Shown here in pieces: positions 1 through 7,537 of a DNA stretch of 33,035 nt. The stretch is from Candidatus Kapaibacterium sp. (lineage in GTDB: Bacteria; Bacteroidota; Ignavibacteria; Kapaibacteriales; UBA961). The notes below the pieces were generated by a model. It did no database searches. It had not been told where the DNA came from and was given only the letters and a program-made list of their open reading frames with translations. Every line of letters starts with the position of its first letter. Position 1 is the first letter of the stretch. Position numbers and translations under genes: made by a program. The stretch lies in the NCBI GenBank assembly GCA_023259575.1, contig JALRHN010000002.1, positions 1-33,035 of the forward strand, in the 5' to 3' direction.

Positions 1-261
1 GCTGCTTGTATTGCTGCTAAGCTTTCAGGATGGGGTGTTTTAACTTTAGACCAACTTTATAGTGGTAGACTTCTCAATGTATTAGTAGATGAACATCATT
101 ATGGAGCAATTTGGGGCGGAATTCCATTAATTTCTTGTGATGTTTTTGAACATGCATATTATCACAAAGATGGTCCAGGAAGAGCAAAATATGTAGATAA
201 TTTTATTGCTTGTTTACACTGGGGTAGAATAAATGATAGATATAAAAAATACGCTAAATAA
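1..261 (+). CDS. Fe/Mn superoxide dismutase, C-terminal part (5' end outside window)
   Basis: The window opens inside an open frame that runs from base 1 to TAA at 259-261 and gives 86 residues. They contain DVFEHAYY, the Fe/Mn superoxide dismutase signature, whose Asp and His are two of the four metal ligands; Phe replaces the commoner Trp, which the family allows. Upstream SGWGVL and downstream KYVDNFIACLHW also fit the C-terminal alpha/beta domain, which ends with the usual short helix. The enzyme converts superoxide to oxygen and hydrogen peroxide, probably in the cytoplasm. The metal cannot be decided from this fragment. The N-terminal metal ligands lie outside the window. The gene converges with the response-regulator operon and shares a hairpin terminator with it. 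Confidence 0.9.
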   Translation, partial: AACIAAKLSGWGVLTLDQLYSGRLLNVLVDEHHYGAIWGGIPLISCDVFEHAYYHKDGPGRAKYVDNFIACLHWGRINDRYKKYAK

Positions 262-282
262 TTTAGTATTATGATAATAAAT

Positions 283-322
283 GGGTAGAAATACTGCTTT
301 AAGTAAGATTTCTACCCTTTTT
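283..322 (+). terminator. Intrinsic terminator after the superoxide dismutase gene
   Basis: A perfect 10-bp inverted repeat (GGGTAGAAAT at 283-292, ATTTCTACCC at 308-317) encloses a 15-base loop and is followed by five T (318-322). It sits 21 bases after the superoxide dismutase stop codon. The minus-strand response-regulator stop overlaps its T-tract. On that strand the hairpin is followed by an AT-rich stretch with no clean U-run, so termination in that direction is less certain. Confidence 0.85.
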
Positions 323-1034
323 ATATATCATCATCATCATCTATAATGTCTTCATCAGGGCTAATAACTTCTTTCATTCTATAACCTACACCACGAATGC
401 TCTGAAGTATTCTTGGAGACCCTGGCCTCTCGATTTTTGATCGTACTCTTTTAATATATACATCGATAATATTTGATTCGGGGTCAAAATTATGCTTCCA
501 TACATGCTGAGTAATCATGCTTCGGCTAATAATTCTATTCTTATTACGCATTAAATATTCTAGCAAAGCATATTCTTTTGTAGTCAACTCAATCTCTTTA
601 CCCCATCTATTAGCCACATGAGCAACTGTATCTAAAATTAAATCCATGCATTGCATTTTGGTAGATTTTTCTGGACTAGACCTTCGCATTATAGACCTTA
701 ACCTTGCAGCTAATTCTTCAAAATGAAATGGTTTTGCCATATAATCATCAGCCCCTAAATCTAAGCCTGAAACTCTATCCTCGGTGTTTCCTCTAGCAGT
801 TAACATCAATACAGGAGTTGCATTTCCAGCGCCCCTTAATGCACTTAGGACAGCAAATCCATCTCTTTTTGGTAGCATTACATCTAATACTATTGCATCA
901 AATTGATTATGCAATGCTATTTCTAATCCTGTTTGACCATCAAAGGCTGTTTCAACTATATAACGCTCTTCCTCTAAACCTCTTTTGATAAAAAGCGCCA
1001 TCTTTTTTTCATCTTCAATAACCAGAATTTTCAT
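321..1034 (-). CDS. OmpR/PhoB-family response regulator with acidic tail
   Basis: A 237-residue two-component response regulator. The receiver domain (about 1-118) has the acidic pocket at E7/D8, the phosphoacceptor D51 in VLDVMLP, T79, and K101 in the KPF motif. The C-terminal half (about 125-222) is an OmpR-type winged helix, recognisable from ELTTKEYALLEYLM and IDVYIKRVRSKI and ending in the usual IRGVGYRM. It should bind DNA as a dimer once phosphorylated. After the normal domain end there are about 15 extra residues rich in Asp (PDEDIIDDDDDI). No sensor kinase lies next to it; it is the last gene of a minus-strand operon, 26 bases after the unknown gene downstream of pheT. The kinase at 9652-10710 is the only candidate partner in view. 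Its target genes are unknown. Confidence 0.93.
   Translation of the reverse strand: MKILVIEDEKKMALFIKRGLEEERYIVETAFDGQTGLEIALHNQFDAIVLDVMLPKRDGFAVLSALRGAGNATPVLMLTARGNTEDRVSGLDLGADDYMAKPFHFEELAARLRSIMRRSSPEKSTKMQCMDLILDTVAHVANRWGKEIELTTKEYALLEYLMRNKNRIISRSMITQHVWKHNFDPESNIIDVYIKRVRSKIERPGSPRILQSIRGVGYRMKEVISPDEDIIDDDDDI
327..341. repeat. (ATC)5 trinucleotide tract encoding an acidic tail
   Basis: Five ATC units in tandem (327-341) lie just before the stop of the minus-strand response regulator. Read on that strand they are GAT codons and encode the run of five aspartates at its C-terminus. Slippage by whole units would change tail length without breaking the frame. Confidence 0.8.
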
Positions 1035-1060
1035 GATAAAACTGTTTTATGATGAATAAA

Positions 1061-1672
1061 TCAGTAAAGAAACTCTACATATTCTGCTAATTCTTCATGA
1101 GACATGAAATGCATCAACATGCGGTCTTCCTTTAATTGCTCAACTGCCTTTTTTACAGCTACTATGTCTAATCCATGATGATAAGAAAATCTCCATATAT
1201 CTATGGGGGCCATACTTATCTCTAAAGCTAATAATTGCGCTATAGTCAAGCTTTCTTTCTGTAAAAAGCGTTCTTTTACAGCTTCTAAATAAAATGTAAT
1301 TTCATCTCCAATCAGATGAGCAGGTGTAAAATAATAATTATTATTACTTATTAAATCACAAATAGGAAATCCTCTAACTGGATCTAATAATAGCGGCAGA
1401 AAACTTAAACTAACTATATATAGCATTTCAGAATCTTCGGCTTCCCATAAATCCACCCAAATATCTAAATGTTCTGCTTTTAGCCATTCAAAAAAAGAAA
1501 TCTCTTTTGGTGGCAATTTGATCAATAAAGATGAGCCAAATGTTCTTATTAATTGTATTGCAATTTCTTGATTCAAATATGAAAGTGTTTCTTGATTGAA
1601 TTCAATGATTGTATTCTTATCAGATTGAGATATTTGTTGTTCTATCGATAATATTAAATCTTCTATGTTCAT
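1061..1672 (-). CDS. Conserved-looking protein of unknown function, 203 aa
   Basis: I do not recognise this family. It is a 203-residue protein with no signal peptide or clear membrane helix, so probably cytoplasmic. It is largely alpha-helical by composition and acidic. A proline-rich central part (SFLPLLLDPVRGFPICDL) separates an N-terminal helical region from a C-terminal region with LEAVKERFLQKESLTIAQL and an Asp/Glu-rich end. The start ATG is 14 bases after the pheT stop and the stop is 26 bases before the response-regulator gene, so it is almost certainly cotranscribed with both. Its base composition resembles its neighbours and nothing suggests transfer. Placement behind pheT alone does not indicate a role in translation. 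Confidence 0.75.
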   Translation of the reverse strand: MNIEDLILSIEQQISQSDKNTIIEFNQETLSYLNQEIAIQLIRTFGSSLLIKLPPKEISFFEWLKAEHLDIWVDLWEAEDSEMLYIVSLSFLPLLLDPVRGFPICDLISNNNYYFTPAHLIGDEITFYLEAVKERFLQKESLTIAQLLALEISMAPIDIWRFSYHHGLDIVAVKKAVEQLKEDRMLMHFMSHEELAEYVEFLY

Positions 1673-1686
1673 CTTTTATCCAGTAT

Positions 1687-4134
1687 TTAACTTCTTACCT
1701 TGCAATCTAATTGCTGTTCAACTTTCATTATAATCTTATTGATTGCTTCCTGAATTTCTTGATCTATTAATGTTCTATCAGATGCTTGGAATATAAAACT
1801 TATACCAATAGATTTTTTTTGATCACCTAGTGATTTTCCAATAAACACATCAAAAACCTGTATATCCTTTAAGAATGGAACTCCCGTTGAATGCGCTACC
1901 TCTATAATTTTCTCTGCTGGAATATGCATATCAGCAACAAAAGCAATATCTCTATTAACAGATGGGAATGTATTTATCTGTTTGAAAAATTGCTTTTTCT
2001 GTTTTAACTGATATAGTGCAGAAAGCTCTATAATTGCTGCATACACTGGAATATCACAATCAAATGAACGAATATATTGAGGCTCTAATTGTCCTGCACA
2101 GCCTATATATTTTTTTCCTGCATAAATAGATATGATATTCTTACTAAGAATTGCTTTAGGAAGAGTTAAAGGTAATTCAGATTTAATCGTTATACCTTCT
2201 AAAAGTAAAGAATCACATAGATGTTCTACAATTCCTTTTATATCATAAAAATCATATGGTTTTGATTGTTCAGACCAATGTTCATTGCCAGATATACCTG
2301 TTAATGAAATGATTAATTGCTCTGTTTCATCATATCCTTCCAATGAAGCAATTCCTGACTTTTTTTCTGGTTTTCTATTAAATACTTTACCGATATCAAA
2401 AAGTGCTAATGTTTTTTTTCCATTACGAATATTATGAGAAATTACTTTTATATGTGCTGGTACTATTGAAGGACGCATCACAGAAAATTCTTCACCTAAT
2501 GGATTTGCTAATAATATGGGAGAATCGGTAAACAAAGAAGCTGATTTTTTATCTAAAAAACTGTATGTAATAATCTCGCTAAAGCCATTATATACCAAGT
2601 GTTTACGTATAATATTACGCAAAACAGGCTGGCTTAATGCACTGTGAATAGACCGTTCAACAGGAAAATGAACTTCAGTTTGGGAAGGGATACTATCATA
2701 ATTTCTTATTCTAGCAATTTCCTCTATTAAGTCTATTTCTTGGGATAAATCAATTCTCCATGAAGGACATTCAACTACAAGTTCTTCAGAATTATTTTCT
2801 TTTATCTTGCAGCCAATAGATTCCATACAAAGAATAATATCTTCTATAGATAAAGGAATACCTATAATAGATATAGCTTTGTGTAATCGTAGATGTATAG
2901 TCTTTGATGTATGTGTAATTGGATAGATATCCTGCATGTCCCCGTAAATAGATCCTCCAGCTATATCAATAATCATCTGTGCAGCCCTAAGTGCAGCATG
3001 AGGCAACATATTGATATCTACACCACGTTCATATCTATAAGCAGCATCACTAGAAATCCCTAAGACTTTTGCTGTTCTTCTAATTGAAGAAGGCTTAAAA
3101 TATGCTGATTCAATAAAAACATTTACAGTTGATTGTGATATTTCGCTATTCTTTCCACCCATTACTCCAGCTATAGCAATTGGCTTTTCAGCATCACAAA
3201 TCATAAGCATAGAATTATCTAAAACTCTTTCTTTACCATCTAAAGTGATAAAAGAACTTCCAGATTCTGCAGTTTTTATAATAATAGAATTACCAGAAAT
3301 ACAATCTGCATCGAAAGCATGCAGAGGTTGTCCGGTTTCCATAAGAACATAATTAGTAATATCGACAATTGAATTTTTGGGTCTTAAACCAATTGATTCT
3401 AATCGTTTTTTCAACCAATCCGGAGAATCACCTACTGAAATTCCCTTAATAAGAATTCCCATATAGCGATTACATATATCTTCTGAAACAATAGAAATAG
3501 AGGGAATATCAGTACTTGCTATTCTTTTATTATAGTTATCTAAAGCTAATTGTTCTGCAGGAATCGTAAATTCATTCAATTGATTATTAAGGCAAGCAAT
3601 TTCTCTTGAAAGGCCAATATGGCTTAAACAATCAGCTCTATTTGGCGTTATTCCTATTTCAAAAACAATATCATTAGCACCAAGAAATTCTGCTAATGTA
3701 ATACCTATTGGAGTATCCTGAGGCAAAACCCAAATACCACCATCATCATCACCAAGATTAAGTTCATATTTACTACAAATCATACCATTAGATTCTATAC
3801 CACGGATTTTTCTTTTAGCAATCGCAAAACCACCCTGGGGAATAATAGCACCCTGTTTAGCAACAATTACAATTTGTCCAGCAGCAATATTAGGAGCACC
3901 ACATATGATAATAGATTCAGCATCTCCAGTAAAAACGGTACAAACAGATAATGAATCAGCATTAGGATGCGGTTCACATTGCAGAACTTTTCCAGTATAA
4001 AAACCATGATATGTACTAGCATTATCAAGTATAGACTCAATTTCGATGCCCAGCATCATAAGTCCATCTGATAATTCTTGAGGATTTTGCTTAAAATTAA
4101 AGCACTCTTTAAGCCAATTTTGAGATACAATCAT
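1687..4134 (-). CDS. pheT: Phenylalanine--tRNA ligase beta subunit
   Basis: The beta subunit of the cytoplasmic alpha2-beta2 phenylalanyl-tRNA synthetase, which charges tRNA-Phe; pheS is not in the window. About 815 residues, the usual bacterial length. In order: the N-terminal MIVSQNWLKE start, an EMAP-like tRNA-binding domain (about 40-150, with HPNADSLSVC and GAPNIAAGQ), a B3/4 editing region (VEITNYVLMETGQPLHAFD-like, here VDITNYVLMETGQPLHAFD), the B5 domain, the inactive class II-like core, and a C-terminal FDX-ACB anticodon-arm domain starting near FPSVNRDIAFVAD. I chose ATG at 4134 because it begins the conserved N-terminus; a TTG seven codons upstream (4155) only adds an unconserved extension. 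No Shine-Dalgarno sequence is visible. A promoter -7 element on the same strand lies at 4194-4201. The next two genes form an operon with it. Confidence 0.97.
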   Translation of the reverse strand: MIVSQNWLKECFNFKQNPQELSDGLMMLGIEIESILDNASTYHGFYTGKVLQCEPHPNADSLSVCTVFTGDAESIIICGAPNIAAGQIVIVAKQGAIIPQGGFAIAKRKIRGIESNGMICSKYELNLGDDDGGIWVLPQDTPIGITLAEFLGANDIVFEIGITPNRADCLSHIGLSREIACLNNQLNEFTIPAEQLALDNYNKRIASTDIPSISIVSEDICNRYMGILIKGISVGDSPDWLKKRLESIGLRPKNSIVDITNYVLMETGQPLHAFDADCISGNSIIIKTAESGSSFITLDGKERVLDNSMLMICDAEKPIAIAGVMGGKNSEISQSTVNVFIESAYFKPSSIRRTAKVLGISSDAAYRYERGVDINMLPHAALRAAQMIIDIAGGSIYGDMQDIYPITHTSKTIHLRLHKAISIIGIPLSIEDIILCMESIGCKIKENNSEELVVECPSWRIDLSQEIDLIEEIARIRNYDSIPSQTEVHFPVERSIHSALSQPVLRNIIRKHLVYNGFSEIITYSFLDKKSASLFTDSPILLANPLGEEFSVMRPSIVPAHIKVISHNIRNGKKTLALFDIGKVFNRKPEKKSGIASLEGYDETEQLIISLTGISGNEHWSEQSKPYDFYDIKGIVEHLCDSLLLEGITIKSELPLTLPKAILSKNIISIYAGKKYIGCAGQLEPQYIRSFDCDIPVYAAIIELSALYQLKQKKQFFKQINTFPSVNRDIAFVADMHIPAEKIIEVAHSTGVPFLKDIQVFDVFIGKSLGDQKKSIGISFIFQASDRTLIDQEIQEAINKIIMKVEQQLDCKVRS

Positions 4135-4193
4135 GAGTAAATAAGAATTAATCAAAAAAAGAGAGAAACAATCAAATCATGAAATTACATGTG

Positions 4194-4201
4194 CAAATAT
4201 A
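4194..4201 (-). promoter_or_regulatory. Bacteroidota-type -7 element for the pheT operon
   Basis: On the minus strand this reads TATATTTG, an exact TAnnTTTG match. It lies about 60 bases upstream of the pheT ATG, in the only gap from which this operon can be transcribed. I found no good TTTG -33 partner at 19-20 bases, so the call rests on one element and position. Confidence 0.45.
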
Positions 4202-4330
4202 AGTGTTAAACATCTTTATGCTTAATCTATAGTAAATCTGATTAGATATATGAATTGATAAAGAAGCATTAATATAAGTGGAATACAAGTATTTCATAAA
4301 TGATAGACCCTGCTTTTATCATTTTTTTGG

Positions 4331-4338
4331 TAATTTTG
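4331..4338 (+). promoter_or_regulatory. Bacteroidota-type -7 element before the 4383 gene
   Basis: TAATTTTG is an exact TAnnTTTG match 44 bases upstream of the ATG at 4383. The region 19-20 bases further up has no TTTG, so this is half of a consensus promoter. The remainder of the divergent gap 4135-4382 is AT-rich, and I see no riboswitch, RNA gene or strong hairpin in it. Confidence 0.4.
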
Positions 4339-4382
4339 TGATGAAAACTTTCACTCTTCAAACCATTCTTTAAAGAAAATCC

Positions 4383-4598
4383 ATGACACAAGATCCTCTT
4401 TTGGGGAAGATTCGCAAAGCAATACTAACATTACAAATAGCCAATGGCATAGCTGCTTTAGCCTTTTTGGGAGGTTGGTTTGTATCCCAAGAATCTTTAT
4501 TTCTGATAGCTTCTGCATGTATGGTTATAGCTTTCATTGGACTTATTTTTCTAAAAAAGAGAATACTTTCTTCTCTTTTTCCAACTGATTCCAAATAA
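4383..4598 (+). CDS. Small two-helix membrane protein, unknown function
   Basis: A 71-residue protein with a basic N-terminus (GKIRKA) and two predicted membrane helices (about residues 14-34 and 39-56) joined by a short turn around FVSQES, followed by a basic KKR patch. This topology would leave both ends in the cytoplasm. The size and shape recall the AtpZ/AtpI type of small membrane protein, but I see no diagnostic motif and no ATP synthase genes nearby, so I do not assign that. It is 31 bases upstream of ddl on the same strand and has a promoter element 44 bases upstream, so it probably leads the ddl operon. A longer antisense frame covers it, but this frame has the better start, context and membrane pattern. 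Confidence 0.6.
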   Translation: MTQDPLLGKIRKAILTLQIANGIAALAFLGGWFVSQESLFLIASACMVIAFIGLIFLKKRILSSLFPTDSK

Positions 4599-4629
4599 CT
4601 GTCTTTAACTGAATTACGGATAAATACAT

Positions 4630-5643
4630 ATGAATATAGCAATTGTATGTGGTGGCATTTCCCCTGAAAGGAATGTATCATTAGTAGGTGGATTAGCGGC
4701 AGCAAATGCATTAGAGCATAATGGACATACAGTTAGAATTATAGACCCAGCATTTGGTTCTGATTCTATTCGTTCAAAAGATCAAATACTTGTAAATCCA
4801 TCAGAATTACCAAGTTCTGATATTTTAGATCTGCCTAAACAACGATTATTAGATTGCGTGCAATCATCTGCATTTGATGGTATTGATAAAGCCTTTTTAT
4901 TAATTCATGGGACAAATGGAGAAGATGGAATTTTTCAGGCATTATTAGAAGCCAAAGGAATCCCATATACAGGCAGCAAAGTGATGTCTAGCGCATTGGC
5001 AATGAATAAATTAGCTTCTAAGGTAATGTTTTCTGCAGTTGGCATTCAAACTCCAATATGGATAGCTGCAGTAAAAAGTAAAGGACACTTAGAAAATCCT
5101 GCAACAATACAAGATATTTTAGAAGAGATTCCAGGTAGTATAGTTATCAAACCTAATGATCAAGGTTCTACCGTTGGAATGACTATACTTCATAATCCAA
5201 CAACCGAAACCATTTACAATGCTTTACAACTTGCGGGTGAATATTCTGATATTGTACTTATTGAAGAATTTATAGATGGCCGTGAATTAACTGTTGCAGT
5301 ATTAGGTGATGAAGCACTTCCAATTATAGAAATTGTGCCCGAGGGTGGTTTTTATGATTATAAAAGAAAATATACCAAAGGATTTACGGAATATCATTGT
5401 CCTGCAGATTTATCAGAAGACATTTCAAGCTTTGTTCAAAATCTTGCTATTTCTGCTCATCACGCATTAGGATGCACTGCTTATAGTAGAGTAGATTTTA
5501 GATTAAATGAAGATAATGTTCCTTATTGTTTAGAAGTAAATACAATACCTGGTTTTAGCTCTACAAGCTTAGTTCCAATGGCAGCAAAAGAAGCAGGTAT
5601 TGATTTTAATAGATTATGTGAAATGATTATTGAACTATCATAA
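4630..5643 (+). CDS. ddl: D-alanine--D-alanine ligase
   Basis: An ATP-grasp ligase that joins two D-alanines for the peptidoglycan pentapeptide, in the cytoplasm. At 337 residues it is close to the usual 300-370. Visible motifs: the N-terminal CGGISPERNVSL loop (normally GGxSxEhxVS), HGTNGEDG for HGxxGEDG, YTGSKVMSSALAMNKL, VIKPNDQGSTVGM, the ATP-grasp EEFIDGRELTVAV, and the C-terminal metal and product site EVNTIPGFSSTSL with DFR just before it. All key residues for ATP, Mg2+ and D-Ala binding are present. The gene sits between a small membrane gene and an FtsL-like gene, and the latter starts 16 bases after its stop. That pairing suggests a wall/division operon broken away from the usual mur-fts cluster. 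Confidence 0.96.
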   Translation: MNIAIVCGGISPERNVSLVGGLAAANALEHNGHTVRIIDPAFGSDSIRSKDQILVNPSELPSSDILDLPKQRLLDCVQSSAFDGIDKAFLLIHGTNGEDGIFQALLEAKGIPYTGSKVMSSALAMNKLASKVMFSAVGIQTPIWIAAVKSKGHLENPATIQDILEEIPGSIVIKPNDQGSTVGMTILHNPTTETIYNALQLAGEYSDIVLIEEFIDGRELTVAVLGDEALPIIEIVPEGGFYDYKRKYTKGFTEYHCPADLSEDISSFVQNLAISAHHALGCTAYSRVDFRLNEDNVPYCLEVNTIPGFSSTSLVPMAAKEAGIDFNRLCEMIIELS

Positions 5644-5659
5644 GTTATATATACTCAAG

Positions 5660-5992
5660 ATGGCTAAAAATCAAATCAACACACAAGGTATACATAAAGA
5701 ATCATCAGAAATTATTCATACCAGAAAATTTTTGAATAGATGGTCTTTAATGGGATTGATTCTATTAAGTGCTTTAGGTACAGCTATTTATGTAAATAGT
5801 GTAATGAGAATAAATGCAGTACTTGGAGAAATACGAGTCCTAGAAAAAAATAGAGATTCATTAATGATTATAAATCAATCTCTTCAAGCAAAAGTATTTG
5901 AATTGCAATCTGCTTCTAGAATAACATCAATCGCAAAAAAAAATCTTGGTATGATATCGAATCCAAAAGCTCCTCACATTGTTGATAAATAA
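5660..5992 (+). CDS. FtsL-like cell division protein
   Basis: A 110-residue bitopic protein: a short charged N-terminal cytoplasmic part, one membrane helix (roughly residues 29-47, MGLILLSALGTAIYV), then a periplasmic coiled coil (about 52-90) ending in RITSIAKKNLGM. That ending matches the RIxxIAxxxLGM signature of FtsL, which joins FtsB/DivIC and FtsQ to activate septal wall synthesis. FtsB/DivIC is an alternative, since both are short coiled-coil division proteins, but the terminal motif favours FtsL. I chose ATG at 5660, 16 bases after the ddl stop; a TTG at 5630 inside ddl is less likely. The gene is outside a mraW-ftsI cluster, next to ddl. Confidence 0.7.
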   Translation: MAKNQINTQGIHKESSEIIHTRKFLNRWSLMGLILLSALGTAIYVNSVMRINAVLGEIRVLEKNRDSLMIINQSLQAKVFELQSASRITSIAKKNLGMISNPKAPHIVDK

Positions 5993-6023
5993 GTATTTAC
6001 ATATATAGGAATTAACTATCTGT

Positions 6024-7409
6024 ATGAACAAACAAAAAGTTACGCTTATAAAAGGCGATGGAATTGGACCAGAAATTTCCGAAGCTGTACAATTAATTTT
6101 TTTGGCAGCTGGTGTCCCAATTGAATGGGAAGAAGCAGAGGCAGGTTTATATTGCATTGAGGCCTATGGTAATGGGATTCCGCAAGAAACACTTGATTCA
6201 ATATCTAGGAATAAAGTCGCTTTAAAAGCACCAACCACAACTCCTATTGGCGGTGGACATAAAAGTATAAATGTAACGATAAGAAAAAAATTGGATTTAT
6301 TTGCGAATGTAAGACCTTCTAAATCATTGCCTGGTATTAAAACCAGATTTGACAATGTAGATTTAGTTATTGTTCGTGAAAATCTTGAAGATACATATGG
6401 TGGAATAGAGCATCAGCAGACACCAGAAGTTGCACAATGTTTACGATTAATTACTCGTTCTGGATCCAGAAATGCTGCCAGATATGCATTTGAAATGGCC
6501 AGATTAACTGGAAGAAAAAAAATTACTTGTATACATAAAGCTAATATTCAAAAAATGACAGATGGTTTATTCTTGAATTCATTTAAGGAAGTTGGCTTAG
6601 ATTATCCTGATATTCAGCAAGATGACATGTTAATTGATAATCTGTGCATGCAATTAGTAACACGTCCAGAACAATTTGATGTATTATTATTACCAAATCT
6701 TTTTGGTGATATTGTTAGTGATTTATGTGCTGGTATAGTAGGTGGTTTAGGGGTTGCACCAGGAGGAAATATCGGTAAAGATTCTGCAGTATTCGAAGCA
6801 GTTCATGGATCAGCACCTGATATAGCTGGCAAAGGCTTGGCTAATCCAACAGCAATTTTATTATCAAGCTTACAAATGCTTAGATATATGGGATTAGGTT
6901 CTTATGCACAAAGAATTGAAGATGGTTTACATGCTGCCTTATCAGAAGGAATTAAAACTAAAGACTTAGGTGGTTCTGCTTCAACATCCGAGTTTACTCA
7001 AGGAATTATCGAAAGAATACCAGCTGGTTCTATTTCTGAAAAACAAGAACAAGCAAGACGTATCATTATTCCTCATGAACCTTTAACCGAACAAAAAGAA
7101 CCATGGAATATCGTTGGCGTAGATGTATTTGTAAAATCTACAAATGGAATACCACAATTTGCTGAAACAATTGGATTATTCTCAATTGGAATGATTTCTA
7201 ATAGGGGAACAAAAGTATTTCCAGGACATGCACCCGATATTCTTATGGTAGATTGTTATCGTTGTCGTTTTTATGCTAATACATCTGTAAACCAAAAAGA
7301 TGTACTTGATCTATTAGCTTTATTACCTGAAGAATATCCATGGATGCATGTAGAATTACTTCAAAATGAAGGATCTAACGTATTATATTCTAAAGCTCAG
7401 GGCGAATAA
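6024..7409 (+). CDS. icd: Isocitrate dehydrogenase, long form with C-terminal domain
   Basis: Oxidises isocitrate to 2-oxoglutarate in the TCA cycle. At 461 residues it is longer than the ~350-420 of ordinary beta-decarboxylating dehydrogenases. The core (1-340) carries GDGIGPEI (11-18), the substrate residues S81, N83, R87 and R97, Y125, K172, and the metal aspartates D229 and D233. A separate C-terminal domain (about 360-461, with VGVDVFV, MISNRGTKVFP, YRCRFY and the final KAQGE) matches the extension of Thermus and Rickettsia-type isocitrate dehydrogenases, which separates it from 3-isopropylmalate dehydrogenase. The cofactor loop HGSAPDIAG has Asp266-Ile267 where NADP enzymes have Lys-Tyr, which suggests NAD+ use (inference). 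It is 31 bases after the FtsL-like gene; the start is the first ATG of the conserved KVTLIKGDG N-terminus. Confidence 0.93.
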   Translation: MNKQKVTLIKGDGIGPEISEAVQLIFLAAGVPIEWEEAEAGLYCIEAYGNGIPQETLDSISRNKVALKAPTTTPIGGGHKSINVTIRKKLDLFANVRPSKSLPGIKTRFDNVDLVIVRENLEDTYGGIEHQQTPEVAQCLRLITRSGSRNAARYAFEMARLTGRKKITCIHKANIQKMTDGLFLNSFKEVGLDYPDIQQDDMLIDNLCMQLVTRPEQFDVLLLPNLFGDIVSDLCAGIVGGLGVAPGGNIGKDSAVFEAVHGSAPDIAGKGLANPTAILLSSLQMLRYMGLGSYAQRIEDGLHAALSEGIKTKDLGGSASTSEFTQGIIERIPAGSISEKQEQARRIIIPHEPLTEQKEPWNIVGVDVFVKSTNGIPQFAETIGLFSIGMISNRGTKVFPGHAPDILMVDCYRCRFYANTSVNQKDVLDLLALLPEEYPWMHVELLQNEGSNVLYSKAQGE

Positions 7410-7420
7410 AGCTGAGTTTT
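7393..7420 (+). terminator. Weak hairpin overlapping the icd stop codon
   Basis: AAGCTCAG (7393-7400) can pair with CTGAGTTT (7412-7419) with one G-U pair; the icd stop codon lies in the 11-base loop. Only four T (7417-7420) follow, so it is a weak candidate terminator. A fresh promoter starts just downstream, which makes an end of transcript here reasonable. Confidence 0.35.
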
Positions 7421-7452
7421 GAATGAATATGTATATGTAATGAAATACTGAA

Positions 7453-7483
7453 ATTGAATTGTCGAAAGAGTTTTCTATCTTTG
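7453..7483 (+). promoter_or_regulatory. Bacteroidota consensus promoter for the 7538 lipoprotein gene
   Basis: ATTG at 7453-7456 and TATCTTTG at 7476-7483 are separated by 19 bases. This fits the Bacteroidota primary sigma-factor consensus TTTG-N19/20-TAnnTTTG with a single mismatch. The start codon is 54 bases downstream. It is the clearest promoter in the window and the best sequence evidence for the FCB affiliation. Confidence 0.7.
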
Positions 7484-7515
7484 CCACTGATTAGCACATT
7501 ATTAATCTCTGTAGA

Positions 7516-7530
7516 TCTCTGAGGAGAGAG
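7516..7530 (+). promoter_or_regulatory. Shine-Dalgarno-like GAGGAGAGAG inside a small hairpin
   Basis: A purine run GAGGAGAGAG (7521-7530) ends 7 bases before the ATG at 7538. Most genes in this window lack such a site. TCTCT (7516-7520) can pair with AGAGA (7525-7529) around the GAGG loop, so the site may be partly occluded or presented in a loop. The hairpin is short and could be fortuitous. Confidence 0.4.
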
Positions 7531-7537
7531 CATAATT

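Noticed and set aside
1687..4134. T-box or other leader RNA controlling pheT
   Set aside because: The leader on the minus strand is only about 60 bases and shows no T-box core or attenuator; T-boxes are also rare outside Firmicutes and Actinobacteria.
4135..4382. RNA gene or hidden small gene in the divergent gap
   Set aside because: No tRNA fold, strong hairpin or start with a plausible frame was found; it reads as an AT-rich promoter region.
4370..4711. 113-codon minus-strand frame over the small membrane gene and the start of ddl
   Set aside because: It runs antisense to ddl, has an unlikely composition and no start context; the plus-strand frames explain the region better.
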